Shown here: piece after piece, positions 23,690 through 34,059 of the stretch
How the letters are laid out: each line of letters opens with the position of its first letter
How positions within the stretch are numbered: the first letter of the stretch is position 1
The notes under the pieces: generated by a model
Databases searched by the model: none
Seen by the model: the letters and a program-made list of their open reading frames with translations, nothing else
Told to the model about the DNA's origin: nothing
DNA from: Merluccius polli
Taxonomy: Eukaryota; Chordata; Actinopteri; Gadiformes; Merlucciidae
Reading direction: 5' to 3'
Assembly (NCBI GenBank): GCA_030340625.1
Contig: JAOPHQ010002858.1
Coordinates: 62,001-126,000, forward strand
DNA: 64,000 nucleotides
Translations under genes and position numbers: made by a program

Positions 23690-24245
23690 TAACGAATACC
23701 CTCTGATGAGAACCTGTATCTCTCATAAGGAATATCCTCTGATGAGAACCTGTATCTCTCATAAAGAATATCCTCTGATGAGAACCGTATCTCTCATACA
23801 GAATATCCTCTGATGAGAACCTGTATCTCTCATACAGAATATCCTCTGATGAGAACCTGTATCTCTCATAAAGAATACCCTCTGATGAGAACCTGTATCT
23901 CTCATAAAGAATACCCTCTGATGAGAACCTGTATCTCTCATACAGAATATCCTCTGATGAGAACCTGTATCTCTCATACAGAATATCCTCTGATGAGAAC
24001 CTGTATCTCTCATACAGAATATCCTCTGATGAGAACCTGTATCTCTCATACAGAATATCCTCTGATGAGAACTGTATCTCTCATAAAGAATACCCTCTGA
24101 TGAGAACCTGTATCTCTCATAACGAATACCCTCTGATGAGAACCTGTATCTCTCATAAAGAATACCCTCTGATGAGAACCTGTATCTCTCATACAGAATA
24201 TCCTCTGATGAGAACCTGTATCTCTCATACAGAATATCCTCAGGC
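23690..24245. repeat. 36-bp minisatellite, about 15 copies
   Basis: The unit contains TATCTCTCATA(A/C)AGAATA and CCTCTGATGAGAACCTG. Copies differ mainly at ATATCC or ATACCC and AAAG or ACAG, and two copies lack one base. It has the same period as, but no sequence in common with, the array at 19220-20330. Long open readings on both strands are repeat artefacts. Confidence 0.95.
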
Positions 24246-24964
24246 AATGCCAAGGGATCGGATCTGTCCCGAAAGCGGCGCTCAGCTTTAAGAAGCCGAT
24301 CTAATCGGAAAGTCTCAGCTGAAAACCTCCTCCCGACCAGGTTTGGTTGCCAGCATAAGTTACCATGGTGATATAGCGACGCTAAAAGAGAGCGACTTTC
24401 GTAGGCCAGCTAACCCAGGCTTTGAGCGCAACATACCTCGCTAACCCACTAATCGAGCTTCGTAGTATACCCCCCTGTTCTCTCTTTGTATCTCTGTAGC
24501 ATCTAAACATCAGTCAACATGAGGCTAATATCCTTGCCATGGATTGACTCATCATAGTGCTGGTCTGCTGCTATCCATCAGAAGCAAGTTTTAATGTTGT
24601 GCTCTCGTTTGAAGATGTTGAACTGGCGTAAACAACTTAAAGTCTCCCTCCTGCCAGGAACCATAACCCAACACAGACCTCTATAACAATCACAGCAAAG
24701 GGAAGCACATGGGAAGAACATTTTGGACCCCTTTAACTCCTTCTCATCAAGCTGCCCTGTCCCTTCTTATTGATTTACAATAAGAGTCACAAGACGCACG
24801 CACACACACACAAACCTAACCGGGCCAGGCCATTGAGAGCTCACCGAAGGTCATAATGAATACAATTTATTTTAGACAGACAGACAAAAGACTAAACTCA
24901 AAGCTGTGTTTACATAACAACAACGTTTCTGGCTGAACACAGAAGCCTGTCATCCATGCAGCTT

Positions 24965-25290
24965 CATCAACACCAGTGATGGGATGTTTGCAAACGATCC
25001 AATTCTTTTCAAAACACATTACACACGTTAGAAAGTAATCGCTGACAACACTTGAAAAGACTGTAGAACCATGTAGTGTTGTCAGACCATTTTTTATGTT
25101 GCATTGTGGAGTCAGACCATTTTTCTGTTTTTTCATCATTTTTGTGTTCAGGGTTTTCTGGGCGGGGCTTAAGGGTTTACATGGTGACGCACCACGCCCC
25201 CCCCCCCCCCTTAGCATTGCCCCGCCCCTAACAACCAGTGCGTTAGCATCACTGGTTCTCCCACTCAATCTCAAGTTATTGCTTAGCCTT
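24965..25290. repeat. Dispersed repeat, copy 1 of 2
   Basis: ACACATTACACACGTTAGAA, ACTTGAAAAGACTGTAGAAC and TTAGCATTGCCCCGCCCCTA match, in the same order, 59055-59165. This copy contains an extra stretch with a poly-C run (about 25195-25210). Confidence 0.75.
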
Positions 25291-25599
25291 AGACTGAGAG
25301 GAACAAGGTTGATGGGGAGGTCAGAGAGCGCAGAAAACACACCGTCACGCTGGTGCTGGGGTTTCCACAATGCTCGCCATTTATTGTTAATACATCAACC
25401 TTACCAAGCCCGGTTGTACGGCTGCTATTTTATCACACATGGACAAAACAGAGGTCACAGGTTACCAAAATGTCACTGTTGAGTTGAGAGGCAAAAGGAT
25501 CAAATAGGAGCATAACAACATGCATCCGTCCGTGACATGGGCTTCGCACAACTAATTATAGTTTTATACTAAAACTAATGCGCCATTGCGCTAATGACG

Positions 25600-25745
25600 G
25601 CAATGCAGTACGTCTTAAAGGTACAGTATGTCTTAAAGGTATCTTAAAGGTACAGTACGTCTTAAAGGTACAGTACGTCCTAAAGGTACAGTACGTCTTA
25701 AAGGTATAGTACGTCTTAAAGGTACAGTACGTCTTAAAGGTGCAC
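25600..25745. repeat. 18-bp tandem repeat, about 7-8 copies
   Basis: The unit is ACGTCTTAAAGGTACAGT with single-base variants and one shortened unit near 25635. Confidence 0.95.
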
Positions 25746-25849
25746 CATACAATTTCGACTCTTCCGTGCGGGAATGGGCGTGGTTTCAGCGCCTTCAACG
25801 GACACGCCCCCAGCGTTTCAGAGCAGATAATACTTTTATGGTGTGACAA

Positions 25850-25927
25850 ACTCAAAACACATATTTACTTTTGCTTTGCACTGTCTTTAAATTCTCTGTG
25901 AAGCAAAAGTAAATATGTGTTTTGAGT
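25850..25927. repeat. Perfect inverted repeat with 27-bp arms
   Basis: ACTCAAAACACATATTTACT plus TTTGCTT (25850-25876) is exactly inverted at 25901-25927 around a 24-base spacer. No flanking duplication was found. Confidence 0.9.
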
Positions 25928-27600
25928 CCACTTTAAAATCCACTTCCCTGGATTTTAAACCAGCCAGTCACAATCGTGTTTGGGGAAATAATTGGCTATC
26001 TATCTGATTTGCACTAAAATCTGTCTTGCACAAAAGTTCATTGTACTTGTTTTATTATTGTGCCAATAAAACGTTTTCTAATATTAGGTGTTGCATGAAT
26101 TGCATTCAAGGCAATGCAACTTTGTTTACATAACACATTTCATACAGAGCTTAAATTCAAAGTAGTAAATTCACTGACAAAGCAGAGGGATATGGCGTCA
26201 CCTTCTGTAATGTTTTACAATGCAGGTAATTTATATTAGCAAATAAACAATGCGAAACAGAGAGAAACAATTGAAAACATCTGACAAACAAAATCGCGTC
26301 AACTTTTTACATCAGTTACGACGCGAATATGCGGTGGGTGAAAAAGATGGATTCAACCCTCAACCTCATATAGCCTTGTGAAGACGAGCTTATGCTGTTC
26401 TTTCACCAAAATATCCTATGTATTTAGAGGATTCAATTATAATGAGTTTGAGTGGAGTTTCACTTTTTAATCCAATTGGCTGTGTATGGGTGTATGAGGA
26501 GCATGCTTAAATACATCCATGTTTTGGAGACATTAGTTTTTTAGGTTGTTTCCATGTTTGATACCTAAAAGTAGGCTATCACAGGAGTTTACAGGTCATA
26601 CTCAACTGCCCCACAATGCATTTGCATCTCTTCAGGCGTCACTAGCGGCGTCACTACCATATATGCAGGTAATGCAGCTGCATAGAGTGGTGCAGGAATG
26701 AGTCCTACAACCCAGAAATCCGTTAGCATTTTGGCACTTCTGGTTCCCTCGCCTCGAAGTCAATGGGTTTTTTAATGTTTTTTTGTTCGATGCCTGAAAT
26801 AAGGTCTGTGGTTAACACAAGCTTAAGAGATGGCCACTCGTGAATTTTGAAGCTTTTACGTGTCTGGTGATTGCATTTAAGCTTCAAAAGTCATAAAAGT
26901 AGTGTTCATTGGTGAAGATTATCTTGCTTAACAAAACGTGTGAGTATCATAAACTTGTGTTTGCCACAGAGCTTATTTTCTGCAATAATCCAAAAGCAAA
27001 TGGAAAAACCCATTGGCTTTTTGTCAAGGGAACCCAGGGCGATTATTATTGTTTTCATCTGTTATGGTGCTCCGACACCAGATTTTGTCAAGTATAGCAT
27101 GGCGGTCTGTTTTCCTAGCAGGCCTAATCATTTACTTTAGGTGTCAACAGTTCAGTGCATTTCGCTGTTGCTGGTCGCTTTAAAGCTGCTTGGCGTGCTT
27201 CACTTCTTTCAGTCGCTACTGACATTACGTTATGTTACCATTATCATGCATTGTGATGGGCAGGCCCGCTTTGACTATCTTGCATTGGCGCCCGGCGATG
27301 ACTCCTTATGCCACTGGACGTCACCTCACATCTCCGAAAACGTTGGAGCCGATTTCCAAACAGGCGTCATTAGATAAACTGATGTCACATTGGAAATCTA
27401 CAGGGTGGCTTAATTGACCAAAATATTAAAACTCAATAAAGTGACATAAACAGGAGCACTTCCATTATGAATGACTTGAAATGCTGCTGTTGTTATTGTT
27501 GTGTTGTGGATTAATGCTGCGTTGTTGTCACTAATGCTATATACCTATCCCCTATTTGCCACATCGTCACACACATGCACGCAGACACAGACACACACAC
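25928..27600. other. No gene recognised
   Basis: Short open readings only, none resembling a known protein and none with splice signals in a convincing pattern. Positions 26840-26890 contain a small inverted repeat around GAATTTTGAAGCTTTTA. Some of this is likely old transposon sequence. Confidence 0.4.
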
Positions 27601-27607
27601 ACAGGAT

Positions 27608-27750
27608 TATCATTTTACCTTGCATCCGTCTGCAGTTATTTCCTCATTCTAGGAGATTACAATCAATCATTTACATATTATGCAACTCAGGTTGCATAAT
27701 ATGTAAACGATTGTTGACTGTAATCTACTAGAATAGGCCTACATTGATTC
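27608..27750. repeat. Palindromic repeat with about 40-bp imperfect arms
   Basis: The arms 27648-27686 and 27691-27731 pair around TCAG, with the perfect core TTTACATATTATGCAAC. The flanking words TTTACCTTGCATCC and TTATTTCCTCAT are shared with 13300-13345, where a relative lacks most of one arm. Confidence 0.8.
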
Positions 27751-28379
27751 TTCTATAGCGCCTCAGGTTGGCGCATATTTCCGACGGCTTTCATGCTGTC
27801 AATAGCGCCATATTGATTCATGGAAGTGACGTCTCTATCCCCTGGTCGCCACATCATCATCACGCACACACACACGCACACTCAATTGACTGTCCTTTAT
27901 GACACCCTTGGTGGCATAAGGGTGGGGGTTGTCAGTCGTAAAAGAAGAATGTAAAACAGGGAAAAGACACAGAGATACATAAGAGGTCAGGAGGTCAGAG
28001 AGAGAATGGGATGGCATTTCTGTAGTGTTGGTGTATGTTATATGTATATATTGTAAGCATAATATATTTTATTTCTATTTTATTTATTTTAGTTTAACAA
28101 TAAAAAATAACTCACATCTTGTTGAGTGATACTGAAGTGGTGGCTGGAGTATAACGTTAAGCCAGTTCCACTCCAGTTTACACAATGTTTATCAATGGGG
28201 ATCAATAAAGTACTATGATGTGAGTGTCACAGGTTGGGTTTGTGATGTGAGTTAGAACCACACCCACACCCACACCCACACAACCAATAAATCAATTAAC
28301 CAATCAAATCTCACAAAAACACTTAAGAACATGCACACCACGGAGCAGGCAATATAGAGGGATTCAAACAACACAAGCA

Positions 28380-28625
28380 GCTGTTACCTCCAAGCGTTAG
28401 TCAGACGGACCCCACGCCCCTGCTCGAGTGCTCTGCTGAACTACCAGCTGGTACTGCCATTGCTAAGAGCAAGCAAAGGTCACACAGCAAAGTCACAACT
28501 CTTCTCTGTCTTGGCGCCGCTATGGTGGAACGAGCTCCCTGCTGATGTCAGGACTGCACAGTCGCTCACCAGCTTCTACAAGAGACTCGAGATGCACTTG
28601 TTCAGAGTTCACCTGGACTCTGCTT
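28380..28625 (+). pseudogene. LINE (L2/CR1-type) ORF2 C-terminal fragment
   Basis: The plus reading contains SQLFSVLAPLWWNELPADVR followed by TAQSLTSFYKRLEMHLF. The pattern APxxWNxLPxxVRxAxSLxxFxxxLxxHLF is the common C-terminal end of non-LTR reverse transcriptase proteins in fish. Only the last 70 or so residues remain, and the reading then runs into the 310-bp dispersed repeat. Confidence 0.65.
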
Positions 28626-28925
28626 ATACTGCCAGTGTGGCAGTTTCTCCCTGCCACACGCCACCTTAGTGGCTTTTGCTGGGGCCTTCCGACACAGGAC
28701 AAAGTTTGATGTTGAGTTGAAGAATGCACTTATTAGAGATGTAATACGCCGAGCAGATGTTATGTGCTGCCATGACAGTGGCTCTCTCTCTGTTTGTTGA
28801 TATCTGGTTTATCCTGGGTGCCATGATTGCTCTGCACCACAGGTGTGCATCCCCACCCAGCCAGAGTCTAATCAGTCTGACTCAGGCCAGGTGAGGCTGT
28901 AAACCAGTGTAGTGTATTTTCTGAT
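28626..28925 (+). repeat. Dispersed 310-bp repeat, copy 2
   Basis: Same family as 7741-8045, in plus orientation. It starts at GGCAGTTTCTCCCTGCCACA and ends near GAGGCTGTAAACCAG. It contains the single GCTGCCATGACAGTGGCT phrase that is expanded at 32476-33565. Confidence 0.75.
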
Positions 28926-28999
28926 ATACATTTACAGGATATTCTACTTCTTTCTTTTATTCATTGTATTTCACTCTTTCTTTATATGTAGAATACTGC

Positions 29000-29455
29000 T
29001 GTGTCATGAGAGAACATCCTGTGTCTCTCTGTGAACTAATTAGGGGTAATCCTGAGGGCCTGCTGAGGGGCAGCAGGATGCCTGATGACCCCAAACTAAT
29101 GAAAATATGCCCTGATGACCACAGATAGTGTTTCCATATGTGGCTTAAGATAGGGAGCTGTTTGTGTTGTGTTGTAGATCTGAGAGGGTATTGTTTCGGC
29201 TTGCCGGACAGCCACGCATTGTATGGCCCAGAGAGGGTATAAGAAGTGTGTGCATTAGAGAGGATTCAGGTTTCGGACCCCATTGGGGGATTCGGACTCA
29301 GATTCTGAGAAGATTCGGCCACCATTCAGATGCATTGAATGTCATCCCGCTTGTGTTCTCTGTTAAATAAAAAGTTATTTACTCAGACACTTTTGGGAGT
29401 GGACCTCCATAATTTCATCATCCACAGACCAGTATTCTGGCAGCCGAGAAGAATA
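29000..29455 (+). mobile_element. LTR-like sequence, possibly a solo LTR
   Basis: Starting near TGTCATGAGAG, the block has a TATA-like GGTATAAGAAG at about 29237 followed by AATAAA at about 29367, then a short tail. That is the U3-R-U5 arrangement. No matching target duplication was found, so the limits and identity are tentative. Confidence 0.3.
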
Positions 29456-29639
29456 CACTACACCAGCAATCGACAACACACACTCCACAAAAACCTTAAG
29501 CATTTCTTGTATGTTTGTATATCCTGGCACTTACAATTAGTATCTTAGCATCTTAGCACTTAGCATCTTATCCTAGCTATCTCTGTTGTATACTAGCAAT
29601 GGGTTAACTTAGCAATTATGAGTGCTTGAAACTTGTTCT

Positions 29640-29769
29640 AGTGACATCCTTACTGTACCGACAGCGATATATTGTTTCACTTTCTTCTGACAAATGTAAT
29701 GATTATTTATTGTAAATCACTTTGTACAAAAGCGTCTGCTAAATGCCCTAAATGTAAAATGAAAATGTA
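29640..29769 (+). mobile_element. L2-like LINE 3' end
   Basis: The signature AAATCACTTTGTACAAAAGC, GTCTGCTAAATG and then TAAATG-type short repeats mark the LINE tail. With the ORF2 fragment at 28380-28625 it may be one element split by the 310-bp repeat and the LTR-like block. Confidence 0.6.
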
Positions 29770-30146
29770 AGCAGTGCACACACTCTGGTTCTCTTCGCAG
29801 GGTCATAATAATATGTATGTATGTTCATCATGTCCGTTATACTTAAAGTCAGCTTAAAGGAATATTTACCAAAGAGGTACATGAGATAGCCTCATAAGGC
29901 AATTCTTTTTTTTTAAGGGACGGGGAAGCAAGAGAGAATGGAAGGGTGATAAAGAGATGGGGAGTAAGACCTCTGTTTTGACTTATTTTGGGCATTGCCT
30001 TCACAGTCCTGCTGAATATTTCAATTTATCTCTTTAGAGCCCCTATTTTCCGTCTCTCTCTGCCTCTGTCTGTGTCTCCCGTTTCTGTACTTAGTAGTTT
30101 AAAACTGGTTGATGCCAACACATTTTGTAATCAAATTAGGAAAGGA

Positions 30147-30396
30147 CAGGGCTGGACTGGCCATCTGGCATACCGGGTGGGCCGATGCACATCTTTGGGA
30201 CTGTCATAATAAAAAAAATTTAAAAAGTCATTTGTCCGAACCGGAGGCGGTGTGTTACGATCGTGCGCCCCCCCCGTCGGTCGTAGTTCCGGGGTGTGTT
30301 ACGACCGCGCCCCCCCCCTCGTCGGTCGTTGGTCCTGTGGTGGGCCAGTCCATGAGAAAATTGCCAGGGCCGAATTTTGTTCCCAGTCCAGCCCTG
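30147..30396. mobile_element. 250-bp hAT-type MITE carrying C-rich repeats
   Basis: A perfect 14-bp terminal inverted repeat CAGGGCTGGACTGG lies at 30147 and inverted at 30396. The 8-bp flanks are GGAAAGGA (30139-30146) and GGAAAGGG (30397-30404), a target duplication with one change. The interior contains two GTGTGTTACGA(T/C)CG units, each followed by a C run. Confidence 0.8.
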
Positions 30397-31283
30397 GGAA
30401 AGGGTAAAGGGTTCTGTTAAGGAAAATGGAATTACAAACCTGAATGAGATAAGATGGCAATTGACTGAACTGAAATAGTTTTGGCCTGAGAGCAGAGGGA
30501 CTCTGTATGACAATCTACATATATGTAATTGGCACATTCTTGTGTCAACAGGTGGTGTCTTTCTGTCTTTCGGTGTGAGACACAAAGGTTTAGAGGGAGA
30601 GAATAAGAGAGAGGATATGCATAACTTGCGAGCACTTCATAACAGATTGAAACAGCCATATAAATGTTTATAGAGTCTGTATTTATGATGAGAACACACA
30701 TGCGTGCGCACGCACACACACACACACCCCAAGAAGGATTGAGAATGAACATGGTAGAGAGAGAGAAAGAGGGACACAACACGTGTGAAATAAAGATCAA
30801 ACAAGAGGGAGGAGGGAGTGGGAATCTGGTTTATATTTTATCCTCGGAGACGACAGAATGCAGGGTCAGCCGCAGTGCAGGAACTCTGACAGCATGTGTG
30901 TAATTTCAGACACAGGGGCCCTGAACCCAGGGGCCGGGACTCACCAAGCCCAGCTTGATATGTTGTATTTGTTTAAACCTGCATTATGTAATTCTTCCAC
31001 TGCAGCTATTTACTTACTTAAATATCTGAACTAGAAAGTTTCTCAAGAACAAAATGCGCCAATTCACGTGTCAATCCATCCAGGGAATTGTTCTCTATAA
31101 ATTGTTTTATTCTGGTCCACTTTATGGTTTAATTTATATAAGCTTTTTCATTATGTAAAAGTATAGCAGTGTTCCTCTGCCACATGCCACATATGTGGCT
31201 TTTCTGGTGCCCTCGGACACAGGACACGGGTAGATGTTGGTGTATGAATCAATTTTAATGGATATGGCGAGATGTTATACACC

Positions 31284-32463
31284 CAGGAGTGCAACTACCC
31301 AGTGGGGTATAACATCTCGGGGGGTATGCAGCAACAATTTTGGCGCCCCCATAAACATTATGTAATATATTTTCCATATTAGTTTTTACATATTAATAAT
31401 ATTTAAAAAATAATCTGTAAGTCCTACAGCACAGACAGACACAAACATAGCTATCACAGTATCCTAACCTGTGCTCCGCAAAGTGGCTTGTGGCACACCT
31501 TTTGCCTTCCCCTGTCTTTCCTGATCCACCATCCTCACACCTGAATGAAATGAACTCACTGTTAAATATAGCATCCTTAATTCAATTATTAAATCAGCCA
31601 AGTGATGGCATCAGATCAGATACAAAATTAAAACGATTATGCAGTAAGGTTGACCCTGCATAATAGTTTTGTTAGCTGTGCTGTGTTTGACAGCACAGCT
31701 AACATGAACAGCTATGGTAACCGTGGTAACCAGTTACATTTCCAGCTTCTTGTTAGTTATTGTGAATGCTATCAGAGCCCGTCTGCTACCTTATATTTAC
31801 CAGTTGTTATTTTACCTTAATAAAATTGAGATGTGTCATACATGGGATTGGTACAGTAGAGTTTAACCAAAATCTAAATGTAGCTATCATCAGCAACATT
31901 AGTTTGCATTAAGCTAGCCATAAACCCCCATTTGGCTGCTACATTCCTATGTTAGCAAACGCTAGCTAGCCTGCTAGCTAGTCTGTTAACATTATTTGCA
32001 AGCCTCCAAGCACAAACGTAAAGTCACTTTAAAACCTACCTGTTGCCTTTCACCATCCACTTATTTAATTGCTGTCGCATCCCCTGACATGCCATCTCCT
32101 TTTCCCTCTTTCTTTTTCTATGTTCAGCTCCCGACAGCTTTTTTGCTTTATCCATCTTTTCATAAAGACAACTCACTACTCCTACCTGCTTGTGTTCAGC
32201 GGTCACGGCGCTCGCGCTCCCTCTTCTATGTCAACATTCTATTATCGAATCTTATGAGATAGGGCGCCTACTCTAGCCTGTTTAGTCCTCTAAAATGTTA
32301 TATAACATTAAGGAAATGCAGAAATGATTTAGAAACGCACAACAGCAGCTACATATAGAAAATACCCCAAACATTATTTTTTTTTAAACCATCGCTTTGG
32401 CGCCCCCCTGGTGCGGCGCCCCTATGCGCCGCATACAGCGCATACCCACTTTTTGCGCCACTG
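31284..32463. mobile_element. hAT-type non-autonomous element, 1180 bp, intact 8-bp duplication
   Basis: TATACACC flanks both ends (31276-31283 and 32464-32471). The ends read CAGGAGTGCAACTACCCAGT and, on minus, CAGTGGCGCAAAAAGTGGGT; each is followed by a GGCGCC-rich stretch. Short open readings inside do not resemble a transposase. Confidence 0.85.
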
Positions 32464-32475
32464 TATACACCAAGC

Positions 32476-33565
32476 AGTTGGTACATGCTGCCATGACAGT
32501 GGCTACTGCCATGACATTACTAGTGCCATGACAGTACTAGTGCTAGTGCCATGACAGTACTAGTGCCATGACAGTACTAGTGCTAGTGCCATGACAGTGC
32601 TAGTGCCATGACAGTACTAGTGCTAGTGCCATGACAGTACTAGTGCCATGACAGTACTAGTGCTAGTGCCATGACAGTGCTAGTGCCATGACAGTACTAG
32701 TGCTAGTGCCATGACAGTGCTAGTGCCATGACAGTACTAGTGCTAGTGCCATGACAGTACTAGTGCTAGTGCCATGACAGTGCTAGTGCCATGACAGTAC
32801 TAGTGCTAGTGCCATGACAGTACTAGTGCTAGTGCCATGACAGTACTAGTGCTAGTGCCATGACAGTGCTAGTGCCATGACAGTACTAGTGCTACTGCCA
32901 TGACAGTACTAGTGCTAGTGCCATGACAGTGCTAGTGCTACTGCCATGACAGTACTAGTGCTAGTGCCATGACAGTGCTAGTGTCATGACAGTACTAGTG
33001 CTAGTGCCATGACAGTGCTAGTGCCATGACAGTACTAGTGCTAGTGCCATGACAGTACTAGTGCTAGTGCCATGACAGTGCTAGTGCCATGACAGTACTA
33101 GTGCTAGTGCCATGACAGTGCTAGTGCCATGACAGTACTAGTGCTAGTGCCATGACAGTACTAGTGCCATGACACTACTAGTGCTAGTGCCATGACAGTA
33201 CTAGTGCTAGTGCCAGACAGTGGCTACTGCCATGACAGTACCAGTGCTAGTGCCATGACAGTACTAGTGCTAGTGCCAGACAGTGGCTACTGCCATGACA
33301 GTACCAGTGCTAGTGCCATGACAGTACTAGTGCTAGTGCCATGACAGTACTAGTGCTAGTGCCATGACAGTGGCTACTGCCATGACAGTACCAGTGCTAG
33401 TGCCATGACAGTACTAGTGCTAGTGCCATGACAGTACTAGTGCTAGTGCCATGACAGTACCAGTGCTAGTGCCATGACAGTAGGCTACCAGTGCTAGTGC
33501 CATGACAGTACCAGTGCTAGTGCCATGACAGTACCAGTACTAGTGCCATGACAGTACTTGCAGCT
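32476..33565. repeat. 17/23-bp composite minisatellite, about 1.1 kb
   Basis: Two unit lengths alternate: GCCATGACAGTGCTAGT (17) and the same with an extra ACTAGT (23). Later copies shift to ACCAGTGCTAGT. The GCCATGACAGTGGCT phrase at its start is the single-copy phrase of the host repeat. The array is rich in CTAG and ACTAGT. Confidence 0.95.
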
Positions 33566-33594
33566 GTCAGTACTGTCTGCAGCTGCCATGACTT

Positions 33595-33900
33595 ACAAAG
33601 TATGTACTGTTGCATACAGTATGCCTACAATTGGGACATACTACAGGTGATTTCACTGATTAGCACACCTGCAACAAGAGACATCTGTGCTCTCGACGGC
33701 TCAGTCGATGTGACGTATCTTCTGCTGCGCAGAGGATTGTGGGTCAAAATAGCCAGAAAAGCATGCTGGCTTATATAGTGCAACATGCGACCAGATGTAG
33801 TAGGACATCCTGGTATTTTTGGCATACTGCATTTGACATACTATGTATTGGGACATACTAAATTTTTTTTTTTTCTGGCATACTAAATAGTATGGTAGTA
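33595..33900. mobile_element. Probable AT-rich DNA transposon with GGGACATACT words
   Basis: TTGGGACATACTA occurs at both 33632 and 33850, and AGTATG/CATACT words crowd both ends, as in common fish MITEs. No clean target duplication was identified. Confidence 0.35.
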
Positions 33901-34059
33901 TGGGTATTGGAACCGTGATAGCTGGTTCATCCTGGGTGCCATGATTGCTCTGCACCACAGGTGTGCAGCCCCACCCAGCCAGAGTCTAATCAGTGTGACT
34001 CAGGCCAGGTGAGGCTGTACACCAGCTATCAACCACACACACTCCACAGTAAGATAGAC

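Larger units (their letters stand above)
13972..24474. mobile_element. PIF/Harbinger-like composite element, 10.5 kb, with CTG target duplication
   Basis: The left end reads GGGGGTATAGGCCTACTACG and the right end, on minus, GGGGGTATACTACGAAGCTC. Both are flanked by CTG (13969-13971 and 24475-24477). A 3-bp duplication with a G-rich inverted terminus fits PIF/Harbinger. A Myb/SANT-like coding fragment, the usual second gene of such elements, lies inside at 18736-18875. No DDE transposase was found, so the element is non-autonomous now. Much of its length is later insertions (14209-18727, 20882-22333) and minisatellites. Confidence 0.7.
31166..34050 (+). repeat. Dispersed 310-bp repeat, copy 3, inflated to 2.9 kb
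   Basis: The 5' part (31166-31283, with CTCTGCCACATGCCAC and GACACAGGACACGGG) and the 3' part (33905-34050, with GATTGCTCTGCACCACAGGT to CCAGCTATCAACC) match the ends of the 310-bp repeat at 28626-28925. Between them lie a hAT element, a 1.1-kb minisatellite and a third AT-rich element. Confidence 0.7.

Noticed and set aside
23690..24245. CTGATGAGAAC repeated every 36 bases, resembling the hammerhead ribozyme core
   Set aside because: The core words CTGATGA and GAA are adjacent with no stem II, there is no GAAA and no GUC-type cleavage site in a pairing context. Chance resemblance in a minisatellite.
23690..24245. Regular short repeats that might suggest a CRISPR array
   Set aside because: Units are contiguous with no unique spacers, and the genome is vertebrate.
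24867..25370. 167-codon minus-strand frame
   Set aside because: It overlaps the dispersed repeat shared with 59020-59215, where the frame is not kept.
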